A DNA stretch of 64,000 nucleotides from assembly GCF_014650895.1 (NCBI RefSeq), contig NZ_BMVV01000002.1:248001-312000 (forward strand), read 5' to 3'. Below, in pieces: positions 36,199 through 44,597 of the stretch (positions within the stretch are counted from its first letter, which is position 1; the number at the start of each line of letters is the position of its first letter). The notes beneath the pieces are model-generated. The model was not told the DNA's origin. It saw only the letters and a list, made by a program, of their open reading frames with translations, and did not search any database. This stretch comes from Streptomyces omiyaensis (GTDB lineage: Bacteria > Actinomycetota > Actinomycetes > Streptomycetales > Streptomycetaceae). The position numbers were made by a program, and so were the translations under genes.

Positions 36199-38436
36199 TC
36201 AACGGAACCGCCGCAGGCGAAGGCTGTTGCTCACCACGAAAACGGATGAAAACGCCATGGCCAGACCGGCGATCATCGGGTTGAGCAGACCGGCCGCGGC
36301 GAGCGGCAGCGCGGCGACGTTGTAGCCGAAGGCCCACGCCAGATTGGACTTGATCGTCGCCAGCGTCCGGCGGGAGAGCCGGATCGCGTCGGCGGCCACC
36401 CGCAGGTCGCCGCGGACGAGGGTGAGGTCGCTCGCCTCGATGGCCGCGTCCGTCCCGGTGCCCATCGCGAGCCCCAGGTCGGCGGTGGCGAGGGCGGCCG
36501 CGTCGTTGACGCCGTCGCCCACCATGGCGACCGTGCGGCCCTCGGCCCGGAGCCGCGCCACCACCCCGGCCTTCTCCTCCGGCAGCACCCCGGCGATCAC
36601 CTCGTCGATGCCGACCTCGGCCGCGACGGCCTCCGCGACGGTCCGGTGGTCGCCGGTGAGCAGCACCGGCCGCAGCCCGAGGGCGCGGAGCCGGGCGACG
36701 GCCTCGGCGCTGGTGTCCTTGACCGCGTCGGCGACGGTGAGGGAGCCGCGGAGGACCCCGTCCCAGGCGACCAGGACGGTGCCGGGCTCCGTCCCGGAGG
36801 GCACGGGCACGTCCTCGGCGGCGAGCAGCGCGGCCCGGCCGGCGAGGACGAGGCGGCCGTCGACGGAGCCGCGGACGCCGAGGCCGGGCACGTTCTCGAA
36901 GCCCTTGGGGGCCGGCAGCTCGCCGACGGGGATCCCGAGCCGCTCGGCGGCGCCCGCGGCGACGGCCCGGGCGACGGGGTGCTCGGAGGAGTGCTCCAGG
37001 GCCCCGGCGAGCCGCAGCAGCTCCTCCTCGTCGGTGCCCTCGGCGGGACGGACGCCGGTGAGGGTCATCCGGCCGGTGGTGACGGTGCCGGTCTTGTCCA
37101 GGACGACGGTGTCGACGCGCCGGGTGGACTCCAGGACCTCGGGGCCCTTGATGAGGATGCCGAGCTGGGCGCCCCGCCCGGTGCCGACGAGGAGCGCGGT
37201 CGGGGTGGCGAGGCCGAGGGCGCAGGGGCAGGCGATGATCAGGACGGCGACGGCGGCGGTGAAGGCGGCGGTCGCGCCGGCGCCGGAGCCGAGCCAGAAG
37301 CCGAGGGTGGCGAGGGCGATCAGCAGGACGACGGGGACGAAGACGGCGGAGACCCGGTCGGCCAGCCGCTGCACCTCGGCCTTGCCGCTCTGCGCCTCCT
37401 CGACGAGCTTCGCCATCCGGGCGAGCCGGGTCTCGGCGCCGACCCGTCCGGCGCGGACGACGAGCCGGCCGGAGACGTTGACGCAGCCGCCGGTGACGGG
37501 GTCGCCGGCGGTGACGTCCACGGGCAGGGACTCGCCGGTGAGCAGGGAGGCGTCGACGGCGGAGGAGCCCTCGTCGACGGTGCCGTCGGTGGCGATCTTC
37601 TCCCCGGGGCGCACGACGAAGAGCTCGCCGGTGCGCAGGTCGGCGACCGGCACCCGTACCTCGGCGCCGTCCCGGAGGACGGCGACGTCCTTGGCGCCGA
37701 GCTCCATCAGCGCCCGCAGGGCGGCCCCGGCCTTCCGCTTGGCGCGGGCCTCCAGGTAGCGGCCGAGGAGGATGAAGGTGACGACGCCGGCGGCGACCTC
37801 CAGGTAGATCGTGCCGGAGGCGTCGGAGCGGTCGACGGTGAGGTCGAAGCCGTGGCGCATGCCGGGCGCGCCGGCGTCGCCGAGGAAGAGCGCCCACAGG
37901 GACCAGCCGTAGGCGGCGAGGGTGCCGACCGAGACGAGGGTGTCCATGGTGGCGGCGCCGTGCCGCAGGTTGGTCCAGGCGGCCCGGTGGAAGGGGAGGC
38001 CGCCCCAGACGACGACGGGGGAGGCGAGGACGAGGGAGAGCCACTGCCAGGAGTCGAACTGGAGGGCGGGGACCATGGCGAGCAGGACGACGGGGGCGGA
38101 GAGGACGGCGGAGACGGTCAGCCGCCGGCGCAGCGCGTCGAGCTCGGGGTCGGCGTCCGCCTCCCCGGGGGCGTCGGGCTCCGGCGGCGCGGGTTCCTCG
38201 GCGGTGTAGCCGGTCTTCACCACGGTGGCGATGAGCGCGTCGACGCCGACCCCGGGGGCGTGCTCGACGCGCGCCTTCTCGGTGGCGTAGTTGACGGTCG
38301 CGGTGACGCCGTCCATCCGGTTGAGCTTCTTCTCGATGCGGGCCGCGCAGGAGGCGCAGGTCATCCCGCCGATGGTGAGCTCGGTGACGGCGACGGCGCC
38401 GGAGGGGGCGGTCGCGCCGGGAGCGGTGCTGGTCAT
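36199..38436 (-). CDS. copA: copper-exporting P-type ATPase
   Basis: This 745-residue P1B-ATPase pumps Cu(I) out of the cell. An N-terminal heavy-metal-binding domain carries GMTCASC (about 28-34). After two or more membrane helices come LTGESLPVDV (actuator loop), the intramembrane copper motif ACPCALG, the phosphorylated Asp in DKTGTVTTG, and MVGDGVNDAAAL (hinge). The CPC motif and the paired CopZ fix copper as the metal. AGGAACC lies a few bases before the ATG. A hairpin separates it from copZ upstream, so it is probably made at a lower level than the chaperone. Confidence 0.95.
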   Translation of the reverse strand: MTSTAPGATAPSGAVAVTELTIGGMTCASCAARIEKKLNRMDGVTATVNYATEKARVEHAPGVGVDALIATVVKTGYTAEEPAPPEPDAPGEADADPELDALRRRLTVSAVLSAPVVLLAMVPALQFDSWQWLSLVLASPVVVWGGLPFHRAAWTNLRHGAATMDTLVSVGTLAAYGWSLWALFLGDAGAPGMRHGFDLTVDRSDASGTIYLEVAAGVVTFILLGRYLEARAKRKAGAALRALMELGAKDVAVLRDGAEVRVPVADLRTGELFVVRPGEKIATDGTVDEGSSAVDASLLTGESLPVDVTAGDPVTGGCVNVSGRLVVRAGRVGAETRLARMAKLVEEAQSGKAEVQRLADRVSAVFVPVVLLIALATLGFWLGSGAGATAAFTAAVAVLIIACPCALGLATPTALLVGTGRGAQLGILIKGPEVLESTRRVDTVVLDKTGTVTTGRMTLTGVRPAEGTDEEELLRLAGALEHSSEHPVARAVAAGAAERLGIPVGELPAPKGFENVPGLGVRGSVDGRLVLAGRAALLAAEDVPVPSGTEPGTVLVAWDGVLRGSLTVADAVKDTSAEAVARLRALGLRPVLLTGDHRTVAEAVAAEVGIDEVIAGVLPEEKAGVVARLRAEGRTVAMVGDGVNDAAALATADLGLAMGTGTDAAIEASDLTLVRGDLRVAADAIRLSRRTLATIKSNLAWAFGYNVAALPLAAAGLLNPMIAGLAMAFSSVFVVSNSLRLRRFR

Positions 38437-38469
38437 GTGCGGTTCCTGGGAACGGGCCGGAAAAGGGGA

Positions 38470-38502
38470 GCAGGGCCGTACCCGGTAACGGTACGGCCCT
38501 GC
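38470..38502 (-). terminator. intercistronic hairpin between copZ and copA
   Basis: GCAGGGCCGTACC (38470-38482) and GGTACGGCCCTGC (38490-38502) form a perfect 13-bp stem with a 7-base loop, inside the 90-bp gap between two co-directional genes. It probably attenuates copA relative to copZ. Confidence 0.7.
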
Positions 38503-38526
38503 GGATCGTTGACGTCGAGGCGGTGC

Positions 38527-38751
38527 TCAGACCAGCTCGTAGCCGGCCTCGTCGACGGCGGCGGCGACGGCCTCGCGGTCGAGGGGACCGGCGGAGACCA
38601 CGGTGACCTCGCCGGTCTTGGCGACGGCGGTGACCGAGGAGACGCCGGGGATCGCGGAGATCTCGCCGGAGACGGCGCCCTCGCAGTGGCCGCAGGTCAT
38701 GCCCGTGACCTGGTAGACGGTGGTGAGTTCGGTCTGCGTCTCGGCGGCCAT
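38527..38751 (-). CDS. copZ: copper chaperone (heavy-metal-associated domain protein)
   Basis: This 74-residue single-domain HMA protein carries Cu(I) to CopA through the two cysteines of GMTCGHC (about 17-23). The ferredoxin-like fold is suggested by the pattern VYQVTGMTCGHC...VSSVTAVAKTGEVTVVSAG...VDEAGYELV. GAGGAG lies 6 bases before the ATG. It is first in a copZ-copA transcript whose promoter region carries a CsoR-type palindrome 43-61 bp upstream. Confidence 0.93.
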   Translation of the reverse strand: MAAETQTELTTVYQVTGMTCGHCEGAVSGEISAIPGVSSVTAVAKTGEVTVVSAGPLDREAVAAAVDEAGYELV

Positions 38752-38793
38752 GGGGTTCTCCTCTTCCGGGTCGGGCCTTACAACAGACGATCC

Positions 38794-38812
38794 TATACCC
38801 CTAGGGGGTATA
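38794..38812 (-). promoter_or_regulatory. CsoR-type copper operator overlapping the end of the PrsW gene
   Basis: TATACCCCTAGGGGGTATA is a near-perfect palindrome of the ATACCCC/GGGGTAT type bound by CsoR repressors, 43 bp upstream of the copZ ATG. The TAG stop of the PrsW-family gene is the centre of the site (38801-38803). No csoR gene lies in the window. Confidence 0.8.
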
Positions 38813-39751
38813 AAATCCACTCTCGTCCGTGGTGCGCCGTGTCAGCGATCTCAGCCACGCCAGTCCCACCAGTGTCACCAGGACCAGGCCGCCCACCGAG
38901 AAGAGGGTGAAGAGGTGCTCCTGCCGGGACGTGGGCTCCGGGAGGTACCCCTGGGCGAAGAGCGAGCGGTCGAGGTCCGTGGTGGTCAGCCGGAGCACCA
39001 GCCAGAGCGCGATCCCGTGCATCGAGTCCCAGAGCGCGTGCAGCGCCGCCACCCCCAGGTAGGTGCCGATCACCGGTCCGGCGAGGCGGAAGCGGCCGTC
39101 GGGGCGGCGGAAGGAGAAGAGCACCGCGCCCGCGATCGCCGTCCACAGGCCGTGCCCGAAGGGGGCCAGCAGTCCGCGGAGGATCTCCGTCTCCAGCAGG
39201 GAGCGGAGGTCGATCCCGTCCATGGTGACGGCCGCGTTGAAGGCGTAGCCCGCGCTCTCGAAGGCGGCGAAGCCGAAGCCGACCGTCCCGCCGAGCACCA
39301 GGCCGGCCCGCCGGCCGCGCAGGTACGGGCGGTGCCGGACGACGAACATCAGGGCGGCGAGCTTCACCGCCTCCTCGATCAGTCCCACCCCGAGGAACAT
39401 CCACAGCGAGGGGTGGAGCAGGTAGTACTCCATGACCGAGGCGCCGAGGACGCCCAGGATGCCGCCGGTGACGAAGCAGCCGAGGATCACCGGGAGGCCG
39501 AGGTCGCGGCCGTGCCGCTCGTACGCCCAGAGCACGAAGACGCCCGGCACCAGGAAGCTGCCCAGCAGGATCAGGGTCGGCAGCAGGGTCGTGTTGGCGG
39601 TGGCGTAGGTGACCACCGCGGTCAGCCCCCACAGCGCCAGGCCGCCCCACAGGCAGCGCCTCCACAGGCCGGGGCGCGGCCCCGGCTCCCGGGGCGGGAC
39701 CGGTGGAGGGGGTGGGGGAGGGGCCTGGGGGGTGGGCCGGTACTCGTGCAT
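38801..39751 (-). CDS. PrsW-family intramembrane metalloprotease
   Basis: This 316-residue membrane protein has eight or so hydrophobic segments. It carries the PrsW motifs: EEAVK in VGLIEEAVKLAA (about 129-140), FESAGYAF (about 168-175), HGLWTAI (about 201) and HALWDSMHG (about 239). The Glu and His residues are the expected zinc ligands. PrsW proteins cut membrane-bound anti-sigma factors or similar substrates; the target here is unknown. A proline-rich cytoplasmic tail of about 30 residues precedes the first helix. ATG 39751 is preferred because GGAGGT stands 6 bases upstream. Its TAG stop lies inside the copper operator of copZ. Confidence 0.88.
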   Translation of the reverse strand: MHEYRPTPQAPPPPPPPVPPREPGPRPGLWRRCLWGGLALWGLTAVVTYATANTTLLPTLILLGSFLVPGVFVLWAYERHGRDLGLPVILGCFVTGGILGVLGASVMEYYLLHPSLWMFLGVGLIEEAVKLAALMFVVRHRPYLRGRRAGLVLGGTVGFGFAAFESAGYAFNAAVTMDGIDLRSLLETEILRGLLAPFGHGLWTAIAGAVLFSFRRPDGRFRLAGPVIGTYLGVAALHALWDSMHGIALWLVLRLTTTDLDRSLFAQGYLPEPTSRQEHLFTLFSVGGLVLVTLVGLAWLRSLTRRTTDESGFYTP

Positions 39752-39815
39752 CCGCGGACCTCCAAGTCCCTCCGCCGACAGGGCATCTGACCGGAGCTTA
39801 TGGTAGATACCCGAT

Positions 39816-41024
39816 ATGTCGCATTCGGGGACCACGCTCGTCCTGATCATGGTGATCGCCGTCCTGGCGCCGCTGCTCGCCTACTGGGCGGGCCGCCGCG
39901 TCCCCGTGCCCCTCGCCGTCTTCGAGATCCTCCTCGGCATCCTCGTCGGCCCCGACGTCCTCGGCTGGGCCCGCTCCGGCGAGCTGATCGACGGCCTCTC
40001 CGAGCTCGGCCTCACCATGCTGATCTTCCTGGCCGGGTACGAGATCGAGTTCGGCAAGGTGCGCGGCGACACCCTCAGGCGCTCGGTGTGGGCGTGGCTG
40101 GCCGCCCTCGCCCTCGGGCTCACCGCCGGCATCCTCCTCGGCGGCGGCTACTCCACCGGCGTCTTCATCGGGGTGGCCCTCACCAGCACCGCCCTCGGCA
40201 CGGTGCTGCCCGTGCTGAGGGACTCCGGCGGGCTGCGCGGCCGCTTCGGCTCGGTCGTCATGGCCTTCGGGGCGGTCGGCGAGTTCGGGCCGATCATCGC
40301 CATGGCCCTGCTGCTCAGCGGGCGCAGCGCCGCCGAGTCCACGGTGCTGCTCGCGGTCTTCGCCGCGCTCACCGCGGCCGCCGTCCACTGGGCGCTGCGG
40401 CCCCGCCCGCCGTGGTTCGCCGCCGTCATCGCCAGGACCCTGCACACCAGCGGCCAGTTCGCGGTCCGCTTCGTCTTCCTGCTGCTCGCGCTGATGCTCG
40501 GCGCCTCGACCGCGCTCGGCCTCGACGTCCTCCTCGGCGCCTTCGCCGCCGGCCTCATCACCCGGCTGGTGCTCACCGGGGCGGCGCCCGAGGCCGGGCC
40601 GGAGATCCTGGAGAAGGTGGAGGGGGTCGGCTTCGGCTTCCTGGTGCCGGTCTTCTTCGTCGTCACCGGCATCGAGTTCGACCTGGACGCGCTGCTCTCC
40701 GGCGGCCGGGCGCTGCTGCTCCTGCCGGTCTTCCTGCTGCTCTTCCTGGTGGTGCGCGGCGCGCCGATGTGGTTCCTGGCCCCGCGCGACCTCGACCGGA
40801 CGGACCGCGGCGCGCTGGTCCTGTACGGCTCCACCGCGCTGCCGCTCGTCGTCGCCATCACCACCATCGGCCTGGACGACGAGGCCCTGTCGCCGGGCGA
40901 GGCGGCGGCGCTGGTGGGCGCCGGGATGGCCTCCGTCCTGGTCTTCCCGCTCCTCGCGATGCGGATGCGGGCGGGCCGCGACCGGATGCCGGAGGAGGCC
41001 GTCAGCGGGTCGGAGTCGTGGTGA
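39816..41024 (+). CDS. CPA2-type cation/proton antiporter
   Basis: This 402-residue membrane protein has about 12 hydrophobic helices. It starts VLIMVIAVLAPLLAYWAGRRVPVPLAVFEILLGILVGPDVLG and includes LIFLAGYEIEF (about 68-78), the family discontinuous-helix region. It also has TSTALGTVLPVLRD and VFFVVTGIEFDLDAL, typical of KefB/NapA-like exchangers of K+ or Na+ for H+. The promoter is CCGACA, 18 bases, TATGGT, ending 11 bases before the ATG, so the leader is very short. It lacks a C-terminal TrkA domain. The last 23 bp overlap the tail of the convergent TetR gene. Confidence 0.88.
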   Translation: MSHSGTTLVLIMVIAVLAPLLAYWAGRRVPVPLAVFEILLGILVGPDVLGWARSGELIDGLSELGLTMLIFLAGYEIEFGKVRGDTLRRSVWAWLAALALGLTAGILLGGGYSTGVFIGVALTSTALGTVLPVLRDSGGLRGRFGSVVMAFGAVGEFGPIIAMALLLSGRSAAESTVLLAVFAALTAAAVHWALRPRPPWFAAVIARTLHTSGQFAVRFVFLLLALMLGASTALGLDVLLGAFAAGLITRLVLTGAAPEAGPEILEKVEGVGFGFLVPVFFVVTGIEFDLDALLSGGRALLLLPVFLLLFLVVRGAPMWFLAPRDLDRTDRGALVLYGSTALPLVVAITTIGLDDEALSPGEAAALVGAGMASVLVFPLLAMRMRAGRDRMPEEAVSGSESW

Positions 41025-41655
41025 CGGCGGCCTCCGGCTCGCCGAAGACCGGCGCCAGATAGCGGAGCATGACCTTCTTCAGCTCGGCGACGGCCGCGCC
41101 CCGGGTGGGTCCCTCGGGGGCGGCGACGATCAGCGCGAGGCCGCCCTTGAAGACGGCGAAGGCCATGTCCGCGATGCGGTCCAGCTCCTCCGCGGACGGC
41201 GCCGGGACCGCCCGCGCGCCGATGAGCGCGCGGACCTGGCCGAGCAGCGAGGCGTGCAGCTCGTCGTGCTCCTCGGCGATCCTGCCGGGCACGTCGGAGC
41301 CGTGCATCAGGGCGAGGAAGGCCGGGTTGGAGCAGTTGAACTCGATCATCGGGTCGAGCACCGCGTCGACCAGCTCCGGCAGCGGCAGGGCCATGTTGGC
41401 GGGGGTGAAGACCTGGCCGTGGGCCTCGCGCATCTGGTGGATGAGCCGCCCGCCGAGCTCGATGGCGATGGCTTCCTTGTTCGGGAAGTACTGGTAGAGC
41501 GTGCCCGGCGAGACCCGGGCCTCGCGGGCGATGGCGTTGGTGCTGGTGGCCGTGTAGCCGTTGGCGCAGAAGACGTCCGCGGCCGCCTGGAGCAGCTGGG
41601 AGATGCGGCGTTCGCCGCGTGCCTGGCGGCGGCGCGGTGCGGGGTGCTCGGGCAT
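41002..41655 (-). CDS. TetR family repressor of the MMPL transporter
   Basis: This 217-residue TetR protein has the helix-turn-helix ISQLLQAAADVFCANGYTAT, then STNAIAREARVSPGTLYQYFPNKEAI (about 18-62). The C-terminal ligand domain runs to the end of the protein. It is divergent from the MMPL gene across a 21-bp-arm inverted repeat and is its likely repressor; the ligand is probably an exported lipid or drug. The ATG at 41655 follows GGGGACGG. Its stop lies inside the antiporter gene end (23-bp tail overlap). Confidence 0.9.
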   Translation of the reverse strand: MPEHPAPRRRQARGERRISQLLQAAADVFCANGYTATSTNAIAREARVSPGTLYQYFPNKEAIAIELGGRLIHQMREAHGQVFTPANMALPLPELVDAVLDPMIEFNCSNPAFLALMHGSDVPGRIAEEHDELHASLLGQVRALIGARAVPAPSAEELDRIADMAFAVFKGGLALIVAAPEGPTRGAAVAELKKVMLRYLAPVFGEPEAAVTTTPTR

Positions 41656-41687
41656 GTCCGTCCCCAGCCCTTCTCGGTACGCGTTGA

Positions 41688-41742
41688 CAAACACGAGAGG
41701 TCGCTCGCATTCTTGGATAACGCGAGCGATCACTCGTGTTTG
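41688..41742. promoter_or_regulatory. double TetR operator in a 21-bp-arm inverted repeat
   Basis: The arm starting CAAACACGAG (41688-41708) matches the complement of 41722-41742 at 19 of 21 bases, around a 13-bp spacer. Each arm also contains its own dyad CGAG-N6-CTCG, so this is two operators facing each other. TTGACA (41684-41689) overlaps the left edge. Confidence 0.8.
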
Positions 41743-41817
41743 CCAGTCTATGGCAATGGACGGTCCCCGCGACCTGCCGGGAAGCGAGAGCGGGGACCAC
41801 GGTGAAGGGGACACCGC

Positions 41818-44082
41818 GTGCTGTCCGAAGTCAAGAAGACGCCCTCCGCACGGGGCGGAAGCCCGGGCCGGGGCGGGGGCTGGACGCGGTTCGTCACCGC
41901 GCGGCCCCGGCTCACCCTGCTCGTCGCCCTCGTCCTCACCGCCCTCGCGGTCCTCGCCGGCGGCGGCGTCGCCGACCGGATGGGCAGCGGCGGCTGGGAG
42001 GACCCCGCCGCCGAGTCCAGCTACGCCACGAAGGCGCTGGAGCGGGAGTTCCCCGGCTCCCAGCCCAACCTGCTGCTCCTCGTCGACGCCGGGAAGGCCG
42101 GCGTCGACGACCCCGCGGTGGCCGCCGAGGCCCGGCGGCTGACCGAGCGGCTCGCCGCCGAGCCCGGCGTCGAGGGCGTCGGCTCCTACTGGACCACCGG
42201 CTCGCCCGCCCTCCGCTCCGAGGACGGCACCCAGGCCGTCGTCGCCGCCCGCGTCGCCGGCGAGGAGAAGGCGGCCGGCGAGCTCCTCGACCGCATCGCG
42301 CCGGAGTACCGCGGCACCCACGGCCCCGTCGAGGTCCGCCTCGGCGGCGGCCTCGCCGTCCGCCACGAGATGCAGACGATCATCCAGGAGGACCTGCTGC
42401 GGGCCGAGCTGATCGCCCTGCCCGTCACCCTGGTCCTGCTCGTCATGGTCTTCGGCAGCGCCGTCGCCGCCCTGCTGCCCCTCGGCGTCGGCATCGTCGC
42501 CATCCTCGGCACCAACGCGGTGCTGCGCGGCATCACCGAGTTCACCGACGTCTCCGTCTTCGCGCAGAACCTCACCACCGCGCTCGGCCTCGGCCTCGCC
42601 ATCGACTACGCGCTCTTCGTCGTCCGCCGCTACCGCGAGGAGCTGGCCGCCGGCGCCGAACCGGCCGCCGCCGTCCGCACCACCCTGCGCACCGCCGGCC
42701 GGACCGTCCTCTTCTCCGCCCTCACCGTCGCCGTCTCGCTCGCCGCCATGCTGGTCTTCCCGCAGTACTTCCTGCGCTCCTTCGCCTACGCGGGCATCGC
42801 CGTCGTCCTGCTCGCCGCGGCCGCCGCCCTCACCCTGCTCCCGGCCGCCCTGGTCCTCCTCGGCCACCGGGTCGACGCCCTCGACCTGCGCCGCCTCCTC
42901 CGGCGCCGTCGCGCCGCCCCCGCGGCGCCCGGCCGGGAGGGCACCGGCTGGTCCCGCACCGCCGGCCTGGTGATGCGCCGGGCCCCCGTCTTCGCCGTCC
43001 TGACCACCGCCGCCCTCGTCCTGCTCGGACTGCCCTTCCTCGGCGTCGAGTTCGGCACCGCCGACGACCGGCAGCTGCCCGCCACCGCCACCTCGCGGAT
43101 CGTCCAGGAGGAACTGCGCACCGGCTTCCCCGGCGACCCCGGCGGCAGCCTCACCGTCCTCGCCGAGGGCCCCGCCACCCCCGCCGAGTACGGCGCCTAC
43201 CGCGAGCGCATCGCCGCCCTCGACGGCGTCGTCCGGGTCGACGGCCCCGTCGTCTCCGGCACCGGCGCGGACGCCCACGCCTACTACAGCGTCGTCCCCG
43301 ACGGCCCCGCCGCCGGCTCCGCCGCACAGCGCGCGGTCGGCGAGCTGCGCGCCGCCGACGCCCCCTTCGCCACCTCCGTCACCGGCCAGGCCGCCGTCCT
43401 CGCCGACTCCAAGGACGCCCTCGCCGAGCGGCTGCCCTGGGCCGCGGGCATCATCGTCCTCGTCACCCTGGTGCTGGTCTTCCTGCTCACCGGCAGCGTC
43501 CTCATCCCCGTCCAGGCCGTGGTCCTCAACGCCCTCAGCCTCACCGCGATGTTCGGCGCCGTCGTCTGGGTCTTCCAGGACGGACACCTCTCCGGCCTCC
43601 TCGGCTTCACCGCCACCGGGGACATCGAGACCACCCTGCCGGTCCTCATGTTCTGCGTGGCCTTCGGCCTCTCCATGGACTACGGCGTCTTCCTGCTCTC
43701 CCGCATCAAGGAGGAGTACGACACCACCGGCGACCACGAGGGCGCCGTCCGCTTCGGCCTCGCCCGCACCGGCGGACTCATCACCGCCGCCGCCGTCATC
43801 CTCGCCGTCGTCATGGTCGCCATCGGCACCTCCCGGGTCACCAACACCAAGATGCTCGGCCTCGGCGTCGCCCTCGCCGTCCTCATGGACGCCATGGTGG
43901 TCCGCAGCCTCCTCGTCCCCTCCGTGATGAAGCTGACCGGCCGCCTCACCTGGTGGGCCCCCGCACCCCTGCGCCGCTTCCACGCCCGCTTCGGCATCAG
44001 CGAGTCCGAGCCGCCCACCGCCCCGGCCGGCGCGCCCGGCGAGACGCGGGAGCTGCCCGAGCCCGTCGGCTCGCGGGGCTGA
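41818..44082 (+). CDS. MMPL family (RND-type) membrane transporter
   Basis: This 754-residue MMPL exporter has a first helix at about 28-48, a large extracytoplasmic loop (about 50-195), five helices, a second loop and a second helix bundle. Typical motifs are the two intramembrane Asp-Tyr signatures: GLGLAIDYALFVVRRYREE (about 256-274) and AFGLSMDYGVFLLSRIKEE (about 616-634). These transporters move lipids or drugs using the proton gradient. The GTG start has GAAGGGG about 8 bases upstream. The divergent TetR gene and double operator indicate inducible expression. Confidence 0.93.
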   Translation: MLSEVKKTPSARGGSPGRGGGWTRFVTARPRLTLLVALVLTALAVLAGGGVADRMGSGGWEDPAAESSYATKALEREFPGSQPNLLLLVDAGKAGVDDPAVAAEARRLTERLAAEPGVEGVGSYWTTGSPALRSEDGTQAVVAARVAGEEKAAGELLDRIAPEYRGTHGPVEVRLGGGLAVRHEMQTIIQEDLLRAELIALPVTLVLLVMVFGSAVAALLPLGVGIVAILGTNAVLRGITEFTDVSVFAQNLTTALGLGLAIDYALFVVRRYREELAAGAEPAAAVRTTLRTAGRTVLFSALTVAVSLAAMLVFPQYFLRSFAYAGIAVVLLAAAAALTLLPAALVLLGHRVDALDLRRLLRRRRAAPAAPGREGTGWSRTAGLVMRRAPVFAVLTTAALVLLGLPFLGVEFGTADDRQLPATATSRIVQEELRTGFPGDPGGSLTVLAEGPATPAEYGAYRERIAALDGVVRVDGPVVSGTGADAHAYYSVVPDGPAAGSAAQRAVGELRAADAPFATSVTGQAAVLADSKDALAERLPWAAGIIVLVTLVLVFLLTGSVLIPVQAVVLNALSLTAMFGAVVWVFQDGHLSGLLGFTATGDIETTLPVLMFCVAFGLSMDYGVFLLSRIKEEYDTTGDHEGAVRFGLARTGGLITAAAVILAVVMVAIGTSRVTNTKMLGLGVALAVLMDAMVVRSLLVPSVMKLTGRLTWWAPAPLRRFHARFGISESEPPTAPAGAPGETRELPEPVGSRG

Positions 44083-44090
44083 GACGCACC

Positions 44091-44129
44091 GCGGCGCCGC
44101 CCCCGGACTCCACCGGAGGACGGCGCCGC
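44091..44129. terminator. hairpin between the MMPL gene and the HTH gene
   Basis: GCGGCGCCG (44091-44099) and CGGCGCCGC (44121-44129) are perfect arms around a 21-base loop that contains two CCGG segments. The genes are convergent here. Confidence 0.55.
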
Positions 44130-44148
44130 ACGGCCGGACGGACGGGGA

Positions 44149-44346
44149 TCAGTCGCGGCGCGCCCGGTTGCCGGGACGGCTCGCGACCCAGGCCCGGACG
44201 GTGTCCGCGTACCAGAAGGGCTTGCCCGACTCGACGTGGTCGGGCGGCGGCAGCAGTCCGTGCTTCCGGTAGGAGCGGACCGTGTCGGGCTGGACCCGGA
44301 TGTGCGCGGCGATGTCCTTGTACGACCAGAGGTTCCTGTCCGTCAT
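44149..44346 (-). CDS. small MerR/excisionase-like helix-turn-helix protein
   Basis: This 65-residue protein is one winged-helix domain: SYKDIAAHIRVQPDTVRSYRKHGLLPPPD (about 8-36), then the wing and a basic tail. This resembles MerR heads and phage excisionase/AlpA proteins, with no effector domain. GGAGGT lies 6 bases before the ATG. A run of GTGAC half-sites lies 160-220 bp upstream. There is no integrase or other phage gene nearby, so excision is unlikely and a regulatory role is more probable. Confidence 0.8.
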   Translation of the reverse strand: MTDRNLWSYKDIAAHIRVQPDTVRSYRKHGLLPPPDHVESGKPFWYADTVRAWVASRPGNRARRD

Positions 44347-44507
44347 GCCTGTACCTCCCTCACGCCCCGTGCCGCGCAGCGGTGGCGGGGGTGCCGTTCG
44401 GGGGCGCTGCGGGCGGTGGCGTCGGTGATCACCGGTCCTGTGCCCGGAGAACGACCCGCCCGGACGGCGGGGGAGCGGCTGTCGAACGCCTGTGGCGCGA
44501 AACCCGC

Positions 44508-44566
44508 GTCACCGTGACACCCGTGACAGAAGCGTGATCACCGTGACGGAAGTGACGAACGGTCAC
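44508..44566. promoter_or_regulatory. array of GTGAC/GTCAC half-sites
   Basis: Within 59 bp, GTGAC occurs at 44514, 44523, 44543 and 44552, with GTGAT at 44534. Inverted GTCAC copies flank the array at 44508 and 44562. The first GTGAC copies are 9, 11 and 9 bp apart. GTCACCGTGAC (44508-44518) is a clean dyad. The array lies in the gap between the small HTH gene and the IolE-like gene end. Confidence 0.55.
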
Positions 44567-44597
44567 AGCGGCGCGCCTCCGTGCGCGGAACCTCCCC

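Noticed and set aside
41002..43983. A 993-codon frame extending upstream of the TetR gene through the MMPL gene.
   Set aside because: Only the last 217 codons are the TetR protein. The rest is antisense shadow of the MMPL gene and ignores the good ATG and ribosome site at 41655.
44149..44346. Phage excisionase marking an integrated element.
   Set aside because: The HTH head resembles excisionases, but there is no integrase, tRNA attachment site or phage gene nearby, and the neighbours are core metabolic genes.
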